The notes below the pieces were generated by a model. The model did no database searches and was not told the origin of the DNA. It was given only the letters and a program-made list of their open reading frames with translations. A stretch of DNA of 64,000 nucleotides from Arctopsyche grandis (taxonomy: Eukaryota; Arthropoda; Insecta; Trichoptera; Hydropsychidae): NCBI RefSeq assembly GCF_051622035.1, contig NC_135356.1, positions 186,001 through 250,000 of the forward strand, written 5' to 3'. Position 1 is the first letter of the stretch. Every line of letters starts with the position of its first letter. Below, piece by piece: positions 24,187-36,235 of this stretch. The translations under genes and the position numbers were made by a program.

Positions 24187-25454
24187 CGTACATACATATG
24201 TATGTACTATGAAATTGGTGGTAGGTAGTGAAGTGAAAATATTAAAATACATATGTACATGTACGTTCATATGTACCTATGTATGTATATGTAATTCGGT
24301 TGTAGTTAAAATTTGTTTAATATACGTACATACATATGTACCTACATACATATAATACATAAATATCAGGAAAAATATCTCACCCGATTGTTTTCTCACT
24401 AGTCCGGAGGCCAGAGCTAGAAAATAAAAAAAAAACAAAAAAAAAATCTTAATATACATACATACATACAATAAAAAATGACGGTCGTTTATTTTCTAAT
24501 ACATACGATACGGTTGCATGACAAATATGTACTATTGTACATAAAAATAAAAATTAAATAAAAAAAAACGTATTCTTTAATAAGAATAAGAATACTCCAA
24601 CTGGCTGTGCTAGTTGGATAAATCGCCAGTCAGTAAAATTGAATAAAACACGGCATTGCAAATACGTACATACATATGTACATATGTATGTGAAAAGAAT
24701 TAAGCGTCGCGTCGCATAGAAGGTAGAATTTAGCATTTGGGTAACAATACGACGATTCAAAATACATACGTAATGTCGAAAATGTCAAAAAAAGTACATT
24801 CAACGAGCGAGTGACTTATCTGAAATGTCGATAGAAATGAAGGGGTAATGATGATGGAAATCATTCGCTGTACCTGTGTCGATGCGCTGAGATGTCAGAT
24901 GCTGAGATCGCGCCCGAAATGAGTTGCCGCTGCGAGCTCGGCAGTTCTCGTCTGTCGCTCGGGTGTTCTCGGTATATTGTGCACAAACGCAAACGCAAAG
25001 CGTAACACGCGCGTTCACGGCCGTTGCGAGCCAAATGAATGTTGCCATAAACTTCAAAATGTATAACATACTTGTTATCTACAATAATATAATATAGGTT
25101 ATAAATAACTTAGATTTATTATTAAACGTTAAATACATATGTATATGTATTTTATTAAAATTTAAAAAAATGATGGAAAGGAAATAATAATATTGTAGAT
25201 TTTAATTTTTTCGTATTTAAAAAAAAAAAAAAAAAAATAGAATCTCGTTTGCAGACTAAAAAAAAAACATAGATAAAGTAAAAAGAGTATCACTAATATT
25301 TCTGTGTTGGATATTTTGGAACGCAAAAACATCCCGGAAGTATGTAGGTTTTTACATTGCTCATCAAAAATAAGCAATGTCCAAGTGTCCAAGTCGTGGC
25401 ATAATTGAACGACGCATATGATATTCTCGTGGTATAACTATAACTAAAAGAGTA
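24066..25454. other. AT-rich spacer with microsatellites and one GC-rich island
   Basis: No convincing gene. It holds a (CA)n tract at 24153-24183, several TACATATGTA palindromes and A-runs. A GC-richer island at about 24830-25040 stands out and includes an 89-codon minus-strand frame (24800-25069) that I do not recognise; it could equally be a promoter or 5' UTR. At about 25267-25285 there is ACATAGATAAAGTAAAAAG, matching the end of the LINE at 20021-20039. Confidence 0.5.
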
Positions 25455-25899
25455 CAGTATACTCTCGATTATCCGGGCTAATGCTGGGGAGGAAGGGCAC
25501 GGATAATTGAAAAACACGGATAATCCGAATCATCAAATTTTGGCTTGGTTTCGAATATAATATCATATTTACAACACAATTTTTCGTTTCATAATTTTAA
25601 CACTCATTATTTACTAAGAAAAACGCTCATAGTTAAGCGGATAAGTGGCCTAGTGGTTAGTAGTTAGTTAGTACTAGTGTTGCCAACATATAATATGTAT
25701 AAAAAAATCTAGTCAACCAGCCAGACTAAATTAACAGATTAATTCAACAAAAAAAATAATATTTTTCAAGCACGAATAATCCGCAAACCGGATAATCCGC
25801 ACCCGGATAATCCGCACCCGGATAATCCGCACCCGGATAATCCGCACCCGGATAATCCGCACCCGGATAATCCGCACCCGGATAATCGAGAGTATACTG
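25455..25899. mobile_element. pogo/Tigger-like MITE with internal 15-bp minisatellite
   Basis: 445 bp bounded by inverted repeats CAGTATACTCTCGATTATCC and its complement, flanked by TA on both sides (25453-25454 and 25900-25901). The terminus matches the pogo/Tigger type (CAGT...CTCGATTATCCG). There is no transposase. The right side carries about seven tandem copies of ATAATCCGCACCCGG (about 25783-25888), which look like amplified terminal-repeat sequence. Confidence 0.8.
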
Positions 25900-25901
25900 T
25901 A

Positions 25902-26523
25902 TCTATCACATTTGGTCTCCTTCGCAACATTTTGTAGTGCAATGGAAGATAAAATTTTAATCCGAAAACTTACATATGTAAATAGGGAGGGAACGTTTTG
26001 TCCCGTATCGTGTCATAATTGCACGCATTTTATTCCCTTCCCTTGCGATGAATTAGTCACTTACCAATTATAAAATAATACATATGTATGTATATCACTT
26101 TTGTCTGCGTCGAAACATTTTGTAGTGCAATGCAATTGTGTATGTATGTATGTATGTATGTACGTACATATGAAGTATGTATGTATGTATGTATGTATGT
26201 ATGTATGTGTGTATGTACTTCTGCGGAAGAAGTTTTTTGTTCGGAAAACTTAAATAAGGAATGTTTTTGCCCAAGTCGATTCGGGGAAATTTATTACCAA
26301 GTATTTAATGTTATCGACTATTTCTACAACTTTGTCATCCATCCTCACTTCAACCACATTTCTTTTATGATATTGTAAAGCCTTATAAATAACAACAGAT
26401 AATTTTAAAAGTAAATTTTACTCTTAAAATTATCATGTACATTATAAGTATTTAAAATCGAAACGTGCGTTACAACAGTTAGATTAGACAATACGTGAGG
26501 TAAAAAAAAAATATATATATATA
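25902..26523. other. Spacer with GTAT microsatellite
   Basis: No gene seen. A (GTAT)n tract lies at about 26138-26163 and 26174-26216. A 96-codon plus-strand frame at 26088-26378 reads through the tract and is probably an artefact of it. Confidence 0.5.
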
Positions 26524-27539
26524 CCAGTGGCGTAGCTATCATTGCGCGGGGTGATGCAAAGCATCAGGGCCCATGCTCGACAAGGGCCCAAATTTTTTAA
26601 CACTCAATATGAAAAAAATATTATTTTCTATCTAAATATATTGAATATTGTAACAGAACAGAACAGAAAGTGACAAAATACTTTCTCACGTATTTCAACA
26701 AAAGCCAAGTAAATATGGATCATATTTGATGCCATATATTATATATGCTAAGCTGCGTATGACACATTTAGATATATGGTCAATTACAAATATATGGTCA
26801 ATTACTTCAACTGTGAATAACTATTCAGACTAAATGTATTTTTATAATATTGTTAACAAGGTAAACGTTCAACTTAAAAGTCGCTTTCAAGGAATACAGT
26901 CAGTGAAAAACTATTTCAGTTTTCTTGAACCTCGCAATATTATGAATCATCATAATTAAAATATTCTAGAAAATTGTTTAAAATTAAGGAAAAAATATCA
27001 AGAAGTTTTCTCAGATCAATTTAATGACTAGTTCATTCAAGTAATTTCATTATTGAAAAACGATTTCACTGAAAACATGACCATAAAACAATTTTCATAA
27101 TTACTTATAACAAAATACAGTTGTTTGGAAAGTGAATTTTTGGAAGCTTATGTCATGTTTATGCTATTTTTTACTTTACCAATAACAGTGGCGAATATTG
27201 AAAGATCTTTCAGTAAATTAAAAATGATTAAATACAACGAAAAGAAACTCTATCGGACAATCAAGACAAAATAATCTTGCATTGAACCATTGGCCATTGA
27301 ACATAAATAAGCGGCAGAATTAGAAGTTAAAAATTTAATTAGTGATTATGAAAGCAAGAAAGAAAAATTTAAATTAGTGAGATTATGTCTGAAATATTTT
27401 ATTATTTTCTCTATTATATGAATATTTATTATGTAAAATATGTACATAAACTTATTTTATTTCTTATTTAAAAAAAAATATCAAGGGGCCCTTGCGTAAT
27501 ATTTGCATCAGGGCCCAAAATTTCTAGCTACGCCACTGG
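26524..27539 (+). mobile_element. hAT element remnant (ZMYM1-type transposase)
   Basis: Bounded by CCAGTGGCGTAGCTA and TAGCTACGCCACTGG, with sub-terminal GGGCCC blocks inside both ends. The interior reads, in fragments, as the C-terminus of an hAT transposase: around 27150-27235 one frame gives LPITVANIERSFSKLK, matching the conserved dimerisation signature (usually PVTVASAERSFSKLK). Stops and shifts interrupt it elsewhere. I could not find an 8-bp target duplication. Confidence 0.7.
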
Positions 27540-27630
27540 TTGTGGGGTATACAATATAAAAAATACAATACAATACAAATAAAAATACAATACAATATAA
27601 ATACTTATAACAAAATACAATACAAGATGT
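27540..27630. repeat. AATAC/ACAAT microsatellite
   Basis: Imperfect tandem AATACAATACA-type repeats lie between the two hAT elements. Confidence 0.6.
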
Positions 27631-27820
27631 ATTTCAGTGCATCGTCAACCCGTGGCGTAGTGAAGGGGGGGTCCGGGGGGTCTGGACTCCCCCCCCCCTT
27701 GGCGGATCGCGGTCGGCGGTAAAATATCCCACTCCTGTCGCAATTGATCGTTTGTACCATTTTTGGATAGTTTTTTATCACAAATACATGATAGACTTTT
27801 AGGACATAAACATATACATA

Positions 27821-29080
27821 TTAGGTGGGCTGAAAAGTTCATAGGCTGACACATAGATGGCGCTACTAGTATTAAATCCATATGATTTTTAGTTAACCCT
27901 AACCTTCAAAAGACACGTGTATAAATTTGACAGCTGTCGTACTATTAGTTTGTGAGTTATAGCATTTTGAGTGAAGCAACTTTTATTATTTTGAAAAAAT
28001 GGATAAAAAGGAATTTCGTGTGTTAATAAAGCATTGCTTTTTGGCGAAAAAAAATACTATTGAAGCCAAGGCTTGGCTTGATAAACATTATTCGGACCTT
28101 GCACCTGGAAAATCAACCGTTGAGAAGTGGTTTGCTAAGTTTAAACGAAGCGAAATGAGAACCGAGGACGATGCACGCAGTGGACGCCCCAAAGAGGCTG
28201 TTACCGACGAAAACATCAAAAAAGTCCACAAAATAATTTTGGATAACCGTAAAGTGAAGTTGATTGAGATATTTGAGACCCTAAAGATATTAAAGGAACG
28301 TGTTGGACATATCGTGAATGAATATTTGGGTATGCAAAAGCTCCGTTCGAAGTGGGTGCCGCGCGAGCTCACAATCGACTAAAAACAACAATGAATTGAT
28401 GATTCTGAGCAGTGTTTGGAGCTGTTTAATCGTAATAAACCCGAATTTTTGCGTTGATATGTGACAATGGATGAAACATGGCTCCATCATTTCACACCGG
28501 AGTCCAATCGACAGTCAGCCGAGTGGACTGCACGTGATGAAGTGACTCCAAAGCGTAGAAAGGCGCAAAAGTCGGCTGGCAAGGTTATGGCATCAGTATT
28601 TTGGGATGCGCATGGTATAATATTCATCGACTATCTTAAAAAGGGAAAAACCATAAACAGCGACTCTTACGTAGCGTTATCGGAGCGTTTGAAGGACGAA
28701 ATCGCGGAAAAACGGCCCCATTTGAAGAAGAAGAAAGTGCTATTTCAACAAGACAATGCACCGTGTCACAAATCAATGAAAACGATGGCAAAATTGCATG
28801 TATTCTCCAGATCTGCCCCCCAGCGACTTTTTCCTGTTCTCAGACCTCAAGAGGATGCTCGCTGGACAGAAATTTTGCGCCGATGAAGAGGTAATCGCCG
28901 AAACTGAAGCCTATTTTGAGGCTAAAGACAAATCGTACTATAAAAATGGTATCGAAAAATTGTATGACCGCTATAATCGTTGTATCGCCCTTGAAGGCAA
29001 CTATATTGAATAATAAAATCAAATTCTAACAAAAAAAAGATTTTTTCTATGCTAGCCTACGAACTTTTCAGCCCAACTGT
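27821..29080 (+). mobile_element. mariner transposon nested in the hAT
   Basis: 1,260 bp flanked by TA. The ends share GGGCTGAAAAGTTC in inverted orientation (27827-27840 and about 29061-29074) and continue as imperfect inverted repeats. It contains a broken mariner transposase gene. It interrupts hAT sequence, so it arrived after the hAT. Confidence 0.88.
27999..29013 (+). pseudogene. mariner transposase (DD34D), broken
   Basis: It starts at ATG 27999, as mariner transposases do just inside the 5' UTR. The N-terminal part is the paired-type helix-turn-helix DNA-binding region (FRVLIKHCFL..., GKSTVEKWFAKFK, SGRPKEAV). The catalytic domain shows MDETWLHHF (first Asp), FQQDNAPCH (second Asp) and YSPDLPPSDFFLFSDLK (third Asp). 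The frame is interrupted by stops at 28380-28382, 28392-28394 and 28455-28457. Near 28795, after KTMAKLH, a short segment that normally precedes YSPDL is missing and the frame shifts; the last part, 28798-29013, reads in another frame to a normal C-terminal stop. The three catalytic Asp are all present, but no functional enzyme can be made. Confidence 0.9.
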
Positions 29081-29663
29081 TATGTATAATACTTGAAAAT
29101 TTCCAATTTTTGCTTCCTGATGGAAAAAGCTCTCAACCATCAAGTGTTTTAAAAAATAAGATAAAGACTTTGGGGGAAATTTACAACAAAGATATATTTT
29201 GTAGGCCTTGCATTCTATCTGGAGAGTTGGAAATGTGGTGACAATATATAGTAAGTACTAGTGAAAATCGACCAAAAAACGTACTAGCTGCAATTGCAAT
29301 TTGCAATCCTTCAGTATTCCCCAATATTTACATACTTACAAATTCTAGCAACACCTCCTGTGACAACAGCCACAAGTGAACGGAACTTTTCCATTGGATT
29401 GGATCTGTGAATTTCGTAATTTTTTAAAGTATTCATTATTTTTATTTTATTTGAATTTTGTTCATACTATATTGTGATTTTATATTAATTAACTTATTTT
29501 GCCTTTTTTCCTGTCAACCCCCCCCCCCCCTTGACAAAATCCTGGCTACGCAACTGTCGTCAACCCATACTGGTTGATGCACTGAAATAATCTTACAAAC
29601 TTATCTACATACATACAATGTCAGTAGCTACAATTTCCAATAAAACAATTAATGTATGTATAT

Positions 29664-29990
29664 TAGTGGCGTAACTAGGACACTTGGGCCTGCGTGCAAA
29701 TGTTAAAAAAAGGCCCCCTTTAGTATTTTAATTATTAAAATTAAATTGGTAATTCACTTATATGTAATTTAAATGTTCCTTTTCCTCGCCTTCAAAGTCG
29801 CAAAGTATGCAATTATATACATCTTTCAAAGACATTTTATTTTAACAATTACATATTATTAGTGTACGTGAAAGTATTGAATGTCGTGAGAAGGAGTACA
29901 GATGGATGAAAATTGGACACGCAATGTGTTGCGCATAAAATTTGGAGCATCAAATAAAATTTGAAATAGTGTTTGTTATACATTTGTAGT
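29664..29990 (+). mobile_element. hAT-like fragment, copy 1
   Basis: Begins AGTGGCGTAACTAGG, an hAT-type terminus, followed by GGGCCTGCGTGCAAATG and GGCCCCCTTT. It is clearly related to 34285-34640 in the same orientation over about 320 bp (shared CGCCTTCAAAGTCGCAAAGT, AAGACATTTTATTT and CACGCAATTTGT-like segments). No transposase frame is visible. Confidence 0.6.
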
Positions 29991-30748
29991 GTAGTGCCGA
30001 CCCGCGTCGAGGCGCAGGCAGTACTTCACGGTCACAGCGAGCGCCAGCCAGCTACTCGAAACAGAAATCAGCTACTCAAACACCAACATAAAATCGTAAT
30101 AATACCTCCAAAATATTTCGACAAAAATTGTTTTAAATGTTAAATAATAATGAGCTCAAAATACCCAAATTACAGCTCAAAATTTACATTGAACGATCTT
30201 CTAGTAATGCATACATATGTACATAGTAGATATTAATAAACGTACTTTTGTTCCGAACTTGAACTGCTATGTAATCGACTGCGACCTTTTCGAAATTGTA
30301 ACCGTCGACAACAATTTTCAAGATTTGTATAATTTTTGAAAAAAATTATATGAAATTTTACATTTCTAACAGGTTTCCGGAAACTTTTGATTTTTAACTA
30401 CGGGTTTCCGGAAACCCATGGAAACCATTAGGCCATTAGGGTGACACCACTGCACATGCCCAATTGCGTGAATCCTCGGATGAGTCAAACGCACACATAT
30501 GTACATACATTCAACATAAATTAGTTCGATACATCAGTCACAATTAATTTACAATCACGATCGCAGGTCTAGTTGCGACAGTGAGCACCAAGCGAAAATC
30601 AAGGTATGGATATATTTTGGTATTTTGCAGATTTGTTTAAAAGTGTTCTTGACGCTTGTTGCGTCCAGTGATAAAACGAAATTGAATGTTGAAACGTTAA
30701 AATGTTTGCTAATCATTTAATATAATCTTAACCAGTCTCGTGTAGAAT
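29991..30748. other. Spacer with a candidate non-coding first exon
   Basis: No coding frame. 29995-30070 is GC-richer. Around 30534 an initiator-like TCAGTC precedes a GC-balanced stretch that ends in ATCAAG followed by a good donor, GTATGG (30603). This could be a 5' UTR exon of the LITAF-like gene, whose first coding exon has an acceptor just before its ATG. The link is inference only. Confidence 0.3.
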
Positions 30749-30855
30749 TTTATAAGCATTCAAGAAAATGAATTACTTTTTTCATAAATGTGCGTCCATG
30801 AATTTTTAATCTTCGTTGTAAATAATTGAAGTATTTAGAAATGCTAAACGGGCTA

Positions 30856-31680
30856 CATCCCAAATGTGAATCGCTATTAGGATAACCGCCGCTACGAAAA
30901 AAGGCTCGCGCGGGTCTCCTGTCGCATGAAAATTCGTCACACAGGAATATTGCCGTACAGAAAACTGCCCAAATATTGCTCATCAAATGCTTTTTTATTC
31001 TTTGAAGGACGGAGCGTCGAGATCGAACGAGTGTCCCAAACCGGGGTCGAGTAAGACCCTTATATTATTAATCATTTTATACATTAACATAAAAAAGTTT
31101 TAGTCCTATAGCATGTTTTTGACTATTTTTGTATTAAAAAATAACGACAAACATCGACATGCAAACGTACATAGGTAAGACTAACAGGCGACTACATGAA
31201 TCAATAGCCACGCGCCAAAGGTGACGAAAACAATAGCTTGAGAAAATATAGCTGCCTCTTTCTCTCCCGCTGATTCATCAATCAACAAGAATATGCAAGC
31301 GAACAGTCAAAAACATGACTTATCGCTACCGCCGTTAAATCATACTTTGGAACGTAGAAATGTATAAATGTATTTTTTTACGATGTACCCCTTTTCTAAA
31401 TCATAAAAAATCTATTAAAATAAATTTCTTGTAGTGCAGCATTCTAGGAATATAAGAAATAAATAGTGCATAGCTTTGAAAGCCACATAGTTATTACGAA
31501 AAACGTAAAAATTGGGGCACCTCAATACCCCACTTCGATGAGGGAGGGTTATACGAGTTTTTGTACGAAAATTTTCCTGTGCGACGAATTTTCGTGGCAG
31601 ACAAATTTTTATAAGAGCATTCAAGAAAATAAGTTGATTTTCGTAGCAGCGGTTATCCTGGTAGCGATTCACATTTGGAA
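30856..31680. repeat. Inverted pair of related repeat fragments
   Basis: 30856-30965 is largely the reverse complement of 31568-31680. Shared motifs include AATGTGAATCGCTA, AGGATAACCGC, GCTACGAAAA and GAAAATTCGTC. A short piece, TTTTATAAG(AG)CATTCAAGAAAAT, appears at about 30750 and 31610 in direct orientation. It is probably a decayed transposon pair. No coding capacity is evident. Confidence 0.55.
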
Positions 31681-31699
31681 TGTAATCACCAAACATTAT

Positions 31700-32402
31700 A
31701 AATATATTTTTGTTAAAAATGTCCCGGTTTTGAATTTTGAAAAAATGGTCACCTTAACTGGTGGTGTGAAAAAATATTTTTTAATTTTGTTAATAGTTGT
31801 AAACACAATTGAGTGAATTGCAAACAAAAAATGATGCAATCGCAATAGTTGAGAGATTCCGAGCATGGTCGTATAATAAAATGTTGAAGTCAGTTTACCG
31901 TATCTCGTCATACGGTGAGGTCGTGAAAGGAGGGGCGGGGCGGGGCGTGCGGTTGTCGTGTGTTTGCCGTGTTCTGTCATCGTTCGCCGCATTCTTCTCT
32001 CTGGATCTGTCCAAGGGGGCGCAGCGCCGTAGGTAACGTTTCCTCCCCTCCCTCCCTCCCTCCGTGTCCCCGACTCCGACTCCTGAGAGGGACGGCAAGC
32101 CCACGCGATTGAGGTCACCGCTAAAAATAAAATACATTAGTTTTGGTAACGCCCATACACACTCACGCCATCGTCAAGGTCCTCGCTCATTCTCATGTTT
32201 CTATTGCCTGCCTGCCTGCCTGCCTGTTATTACGCAATTGTCGCCAATTTGGAAATGAGGATATCAAACCATATCAAACTTTCAAAACGGAAATTTATCC
32301 AAAATGTGTCATATATCGAGTTTCAATCACTTTTGTTCAATTCGTACATTTTATATTCAATTACTAGAGACAAAGAGACAGCATCAGCATCAGTATTATT
32401 AT

Positions 32403-32408
<6 letters not shown>
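31700..32408. other. Spacer with G-rich and C-rich tracts
   Basis: No supported gene. 31915-31945 is G-rich (GGAGGGGCGGGGCGGGG) and 32040-32065 is a CCTCCCTCCCT tract, a pattern seen near hAT ends in this window. A CCTGCCTGC repeat lies at about 32207-32226. Confidence 0.4.

Positions 32409-32480
<72 letters not shown>
32409..32480. repeat. (TA)n microsatellite
   Basis: About 36 uninterrupted TA dinucleotides, followed by related TTATATTATA sequence. Confidence 0.95.
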
Positions 32481-32487
<7 letters not shown>

Positions 32488-32784
32488 TATATATTATATT
32501 AATAATAATAAATATTCCAAAACACAAAAATCTTTTCATTCATTTCACTAGACTTTTCTTTTTATTACAAGAAAAGTCTCTTCTATAATCGTATCTTGAC
32601 GTTTAGTGGTCAGTAGCCTTAAATATGTTCCTTTCCTCCTAGGGCTGCCAACAGCCGTCTCTTTTTTAACACAATTCTCCCCATAATGTCCTCTTTTCCA
32701 ATTTTGACAATAATTTCACGCGGTTCTCTTACGAGATGAGATGCTTGGAGTTGCAATACCTGGCCAAAATGCCAATGTAGAAAG

Positions 32785-33156
32785 AATATTTGGTGCTACT
32801 TAAGTATGCGGTCTACCTTCACATATCCACTTTAGTGTGCGATCTGCCTTCACGTTTTTCAGTTCTCGCGTGTGACACTGAGCCTGAATAATAGGGCCAA
32901 CCTTAACTGTATGTAACCACCTATTCTGACCCTTAAATAAAAAGGTGTTGGCTGCTAAGATATCTTATTTTTAAAAGTTTTATTTCATCAATATTTTCAC
33001 AAGGTTAAGTTAAGGTTGGCCCTATTCAATTCAAATTTGTATATTTTGATTGAAATACTTCAATAACATTATGGGGCAAACCAGAAATTGTAATAAAAAA
33101 AATAGTGGACTGCGATTCAAAGGTAAACCGCATACTAAAGTAGCACCGAATATTTT
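32785..33156. mobile_element. Imperfect fold-back element
   Basis: GAATATTTGGTGCTACTT and TATGCGGTCTACCTT (32785-32821) are inverted at 33118-33156. AATAGGGCCAACCTTAACT (near 32889-32907) is exactly inverted near 33008-33026. The arms are therefore nested around a centre at about 32960, as in a fold-back MITE. No terminal duplication was identified. Confidence 0.55.
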
Positions 33157-34284
33157 CCATGATCAGCGGACAGTGGACGAAATAAATAAATTGAAAATCT
33201 CCACTGTCTGAGGTGTATTTTAATTATAATAAAATTATATCATGTTTAAAATTTTATAAAGAAAACAAGAAACTTTTGCACCAAATTAACAGTGTATGGA
33301 TAAATATAGCAACAGAGATGATGAAATTGAGAGTGACAATGAAAATGATTAAATTCAACAATGCATTTTTAAGCGCACTTTTCAAGTTCCTAACTACATA
33401 CATATATACGTATATATGTATGTTCCGATTATTATGAAAGTCATATAATATTTCGTTTGAGATAATCGAACTTTTGCGTAAATTTGTTTTAAAATTATTT
33501 TGATACTACATAAAAATATATGTACATACATTATGATTCATAGCCTTGTTGTAGATCTGTAAAATCTTTCCTATACTGGTGGAATTTTACGATTGCTTTG
33601 TAAAATTATGGTATTTTTGGTACCTTAAATGACTTATTTCACTTTAATAATAACCCGCACAATTGTAAAAATGAACATTTTTTTGTTAAGACTATTTCGG
33701 CCCTCTCTTTTTGTCAGATTTTAATTGTTTAATGAGAACTATAAATATATGTATAGCCACAGCATAGCTGCGATTGTATGTAGAAAGGTCGTGGGTTCAA
33801 CATTATCCGACCACATTAAAAATATATATACATATATTTGATTTTCTCGATTTTTACGACTACTTTTATCGCTTATGGCTAAATCCAACTCACTTTTTAA
33901 TTTATCTAACTTAATTGTTGCAGCGATTCATCATCATCATGATCATCCCTTCTCACAAATCTCACAAATTTGGATAGTCTAAATTTGTTATTTGTTGCAA
34001 AATAATTAGTCTTATCAGGGTACGTACATATGTATGTATATAGAAATTATATTTATATATGTATGTTAATAAATTAATAATTATATGTCATCTCCATAAA
34101 AGCAGGATGTATGGGGCCCGCCATTTCATCTTATTGGCCATTCTTGTTATTTTCTTTCTCATGCTATGTCTCATTTCCAAACATATGTACATACAGTAAA
34201 TTAGTAATGAGAAAAAAAAGGATAGTACTTCGGCTACATATGTGAATACTTGATTTATTTTTTACTAATTCTACATACGTATGT
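33157..34284. other. AT-rich spacer
   Basis: No gene seen. A stretch GGTCGTGGGTTCAACATT near 33787 resembles a pol III B box but lacks a matching upstream A box. TACATATGTATGT palindromes occur near 33410 and 34025. Confidence 0.4.
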
Positions 34285-34740
34285 ACAGCATTGACGTAAG
34301 TAGGAAAATTGGGGCGTGCATACAAATGTTAGAAAACGGCCCCTCTTTTAGTATTTTCGTTATTAACATTAAATTGGTAATTATGTATAACTCATATGTA
34401 ATTTAAATGTTCTTTTCGTTCGCCTTCAAAGTCGCAAAGTATGCAATTACATATGTACATATTTCAAAGACATTTTATTTGAACATCGTTTTGATAGATA
34501 CGTATCATATGTACATATGCAAATTATTTTTACCGAAAACTAACGAATGTCATGAGAAGGAGAACAGATGGGTGAAAATTCGACACGCAATTTGTCGCAT
34601 ATTAAATTTCGACTAGACAATTTTAAATAGTCATATGAATAATTTAAGAAGACATTGAAAATTGTCTAGTATTTTCATTTGAAAACCTTTTGGGCCCCTA
34701 AATTTTAAAAGCCCGTGCTTCATCTGGACCCCTGGCCTCC
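34285..34740 (+). mobile_element. hAT-like fragment, copy 2
   Basis: Related to 29664-29990 (GACGTAAGTAGG, GGGGCGTGCATACAAATG, GCCTTCAAAGTCGCAAAGTA, AGAACAGATGGGTGAAAATT). It is followed at about 34690-34735 by TTTTGGGCCCCTAAATTTT and GGACCCCTGG, which may be the far end. No coding frame survives. Confidence 0.55.
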
Positions 34741-36235
34741 AGAATACTATCATCGTTTTTTACCATGCTTTTCACTATATGGTTTTTCATTAGGATTTTA
34801 CAAAGCCATATATTTTTATTTATTTACTATATGATACACCAACAGTTTTTGGAATAAAATAGGTGTATTAATGTCATTTATTATTGGCTCACGGTCATAT
34901 TGTGGACAATGATAATAATTTGTAAATTGTAAATTTTGGTAGAAAAGGCCCATTCCGAGGCCCCAAAAAAAGCCTTTACTAATTTTCAAAGAAAATAAAT
35001 ATCAAATATTTTTATTTGTATAATACATATTTTTTTTTAAAGTCTTCTCTTTATGATTTTGAATTTTTAAAATGAATGGGGGGGGGGGTTCAAAAATATC
35101 AGTGGCCCTGGTTGTCGCATTTTCTCCAATATGGGAGATGGTATAATTTATAAATAATTTTCATGTTTATGAAAGCCCGCCACGCTGAAAATTTCCAACC
35201 AGAATTATTTAGAAATCCAATAGAAAGCAGGTATATAAATTGTAGCTAATAATTACCGCCGAGGATTTCGAGTTTTGTAAAGGTGTGTTTAGACTATCCA
35301 ATATATACATATGTATGTATATTGAAACAATATAAAATAAGCCTATTAATGAATGTATTTTTCCAAAACTCGTTCCTTCTTCTTCATTGTTGTTAAAATG
35401 TAATGCTCATGCAATCTAAATGCCAAGCCACAATTTAAAATACTCGGCAGTTACGGATTTCCATCGAGAAATTCTGCTATGGTTATAAATGCAGAAATTC
35501 CGGTGTAAACCAGTCTTTATAAACATTAAAACGAATTACAATGTTCAATGCATTTTTTTTTTCAATGCTAACGGGTAGTATTCTTGTTTACTTTTTACAT
35601 ATTTCAAGCTCTCGGACTTGTTGACAAAACGCCGATCAGCGTTGGTCAGCATTCAAAGGGTCAATGGAAATTATTATATTTTTTAGACGATAACAGTATT
35701 TATCAACGTCATGTTATGGATAGCAAAACTTAACAGTAATATTATTAAAGACGTTCCATTAAATTATGTATATTGTAATCTAATTTATAATTTCTAAAGA
35801 GACTCTGTTAGTATTTATCCATGTTTAAGCAGGTTACATATATTACAAATACCGAGCGGAGCCGGGTAAAAACACTAGTAATATTTTATATGTAGTTACA
35901 TAAATAAGAAATCATTGAATAAAAGTAATAATAAATATTTTACGTCCTCACAGTGTATGTGCAATCCGCGAATTGCACATTGCAGCATGATTAGTTTGAT
36001 GGTTATTGGTTTTTCGTTAACATATTAACCAACCCCAAATATTACTTGAAGTATTTTCTGAAACATTTAAGAAATCCAATGATATATGAAAAGAATGTGA
36101 ATGTGATATGATAATTTGCATAGAGGAGTTTTTGTGTTGAGGCTAACATATGTATGTATGTAATCTGGGGTTACGTGCGTCACTGTTTATATAATAACGT
36201 ACTCGATGAATGTGTTTTGTTTGCAAATTTTTCAG
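34741..36235. other. Spacer upstream of the LITAF-like gene
   Basis: No coding frame. A G-run (about 35076-35089) followed by GTTCAAAAATATCAGTGGCCC suggests another decayed hAT end. The stretch just before 36236 is probably the end of a 5' intron of the LITAF-like gene, because it ends TTTTTCAG. Confidence 0.4.

Larger units (their letters stand above)
27650..29556 (+). mobile_element. hAT element (poly-G/C ends) split by a nested mariner
   Basis: Flanked by the 8-bp duplication TCGTCAAC at 27642-27649 and 29557-29564. The left end is CCGTGGCGTAGTGAAGGGGG; the right end, read inward, is CAGTTGCGTAGCCAGGATTT, followed by a poly-C tract. A mariner occupies 27821-29080. To its right one frame at about 29345-29390 gives LATPPVTTATSERNFS, the hAT C-terminal signature, so this was once an autonomous hAT, now decayed and probably internally deleted. 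Confidence 0.75.
27631..29588. repeat. Hairpin split by the hAT insertion
   Basis: ATTTCAGTGCATC (27631-27643) and GATGCACTGAAAT (29576-29588) are perfect inverses. Once the hAT and one target duplication are removed they lie about 17 bp apart, with an extra AACC/GGTT pairing inside. The source could be a small fold-back element or an RNA hairpin; I cannot tell which. Confidence 0.55.

Noticed and set aside
25630-25670. tRNA-like A box (GTGGCCTAGTGGTTAG)
   Set aside because: No B box or cloverleaf follows, and it lies inside the pogo/Tigger-like MITE.
32195-32588. Plus-strand frames of 94-118 codons across the TA tract
   Set aside because: They consist largely of Tyr-Ile repeats from the (TA)n microsatellite.
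33780-33800. B-box-like GGTCGTGGGTTCAA, possible tRNA or SINE
   Set aside because: No A box at the right distance and no tail; a lone match is weak evidence.
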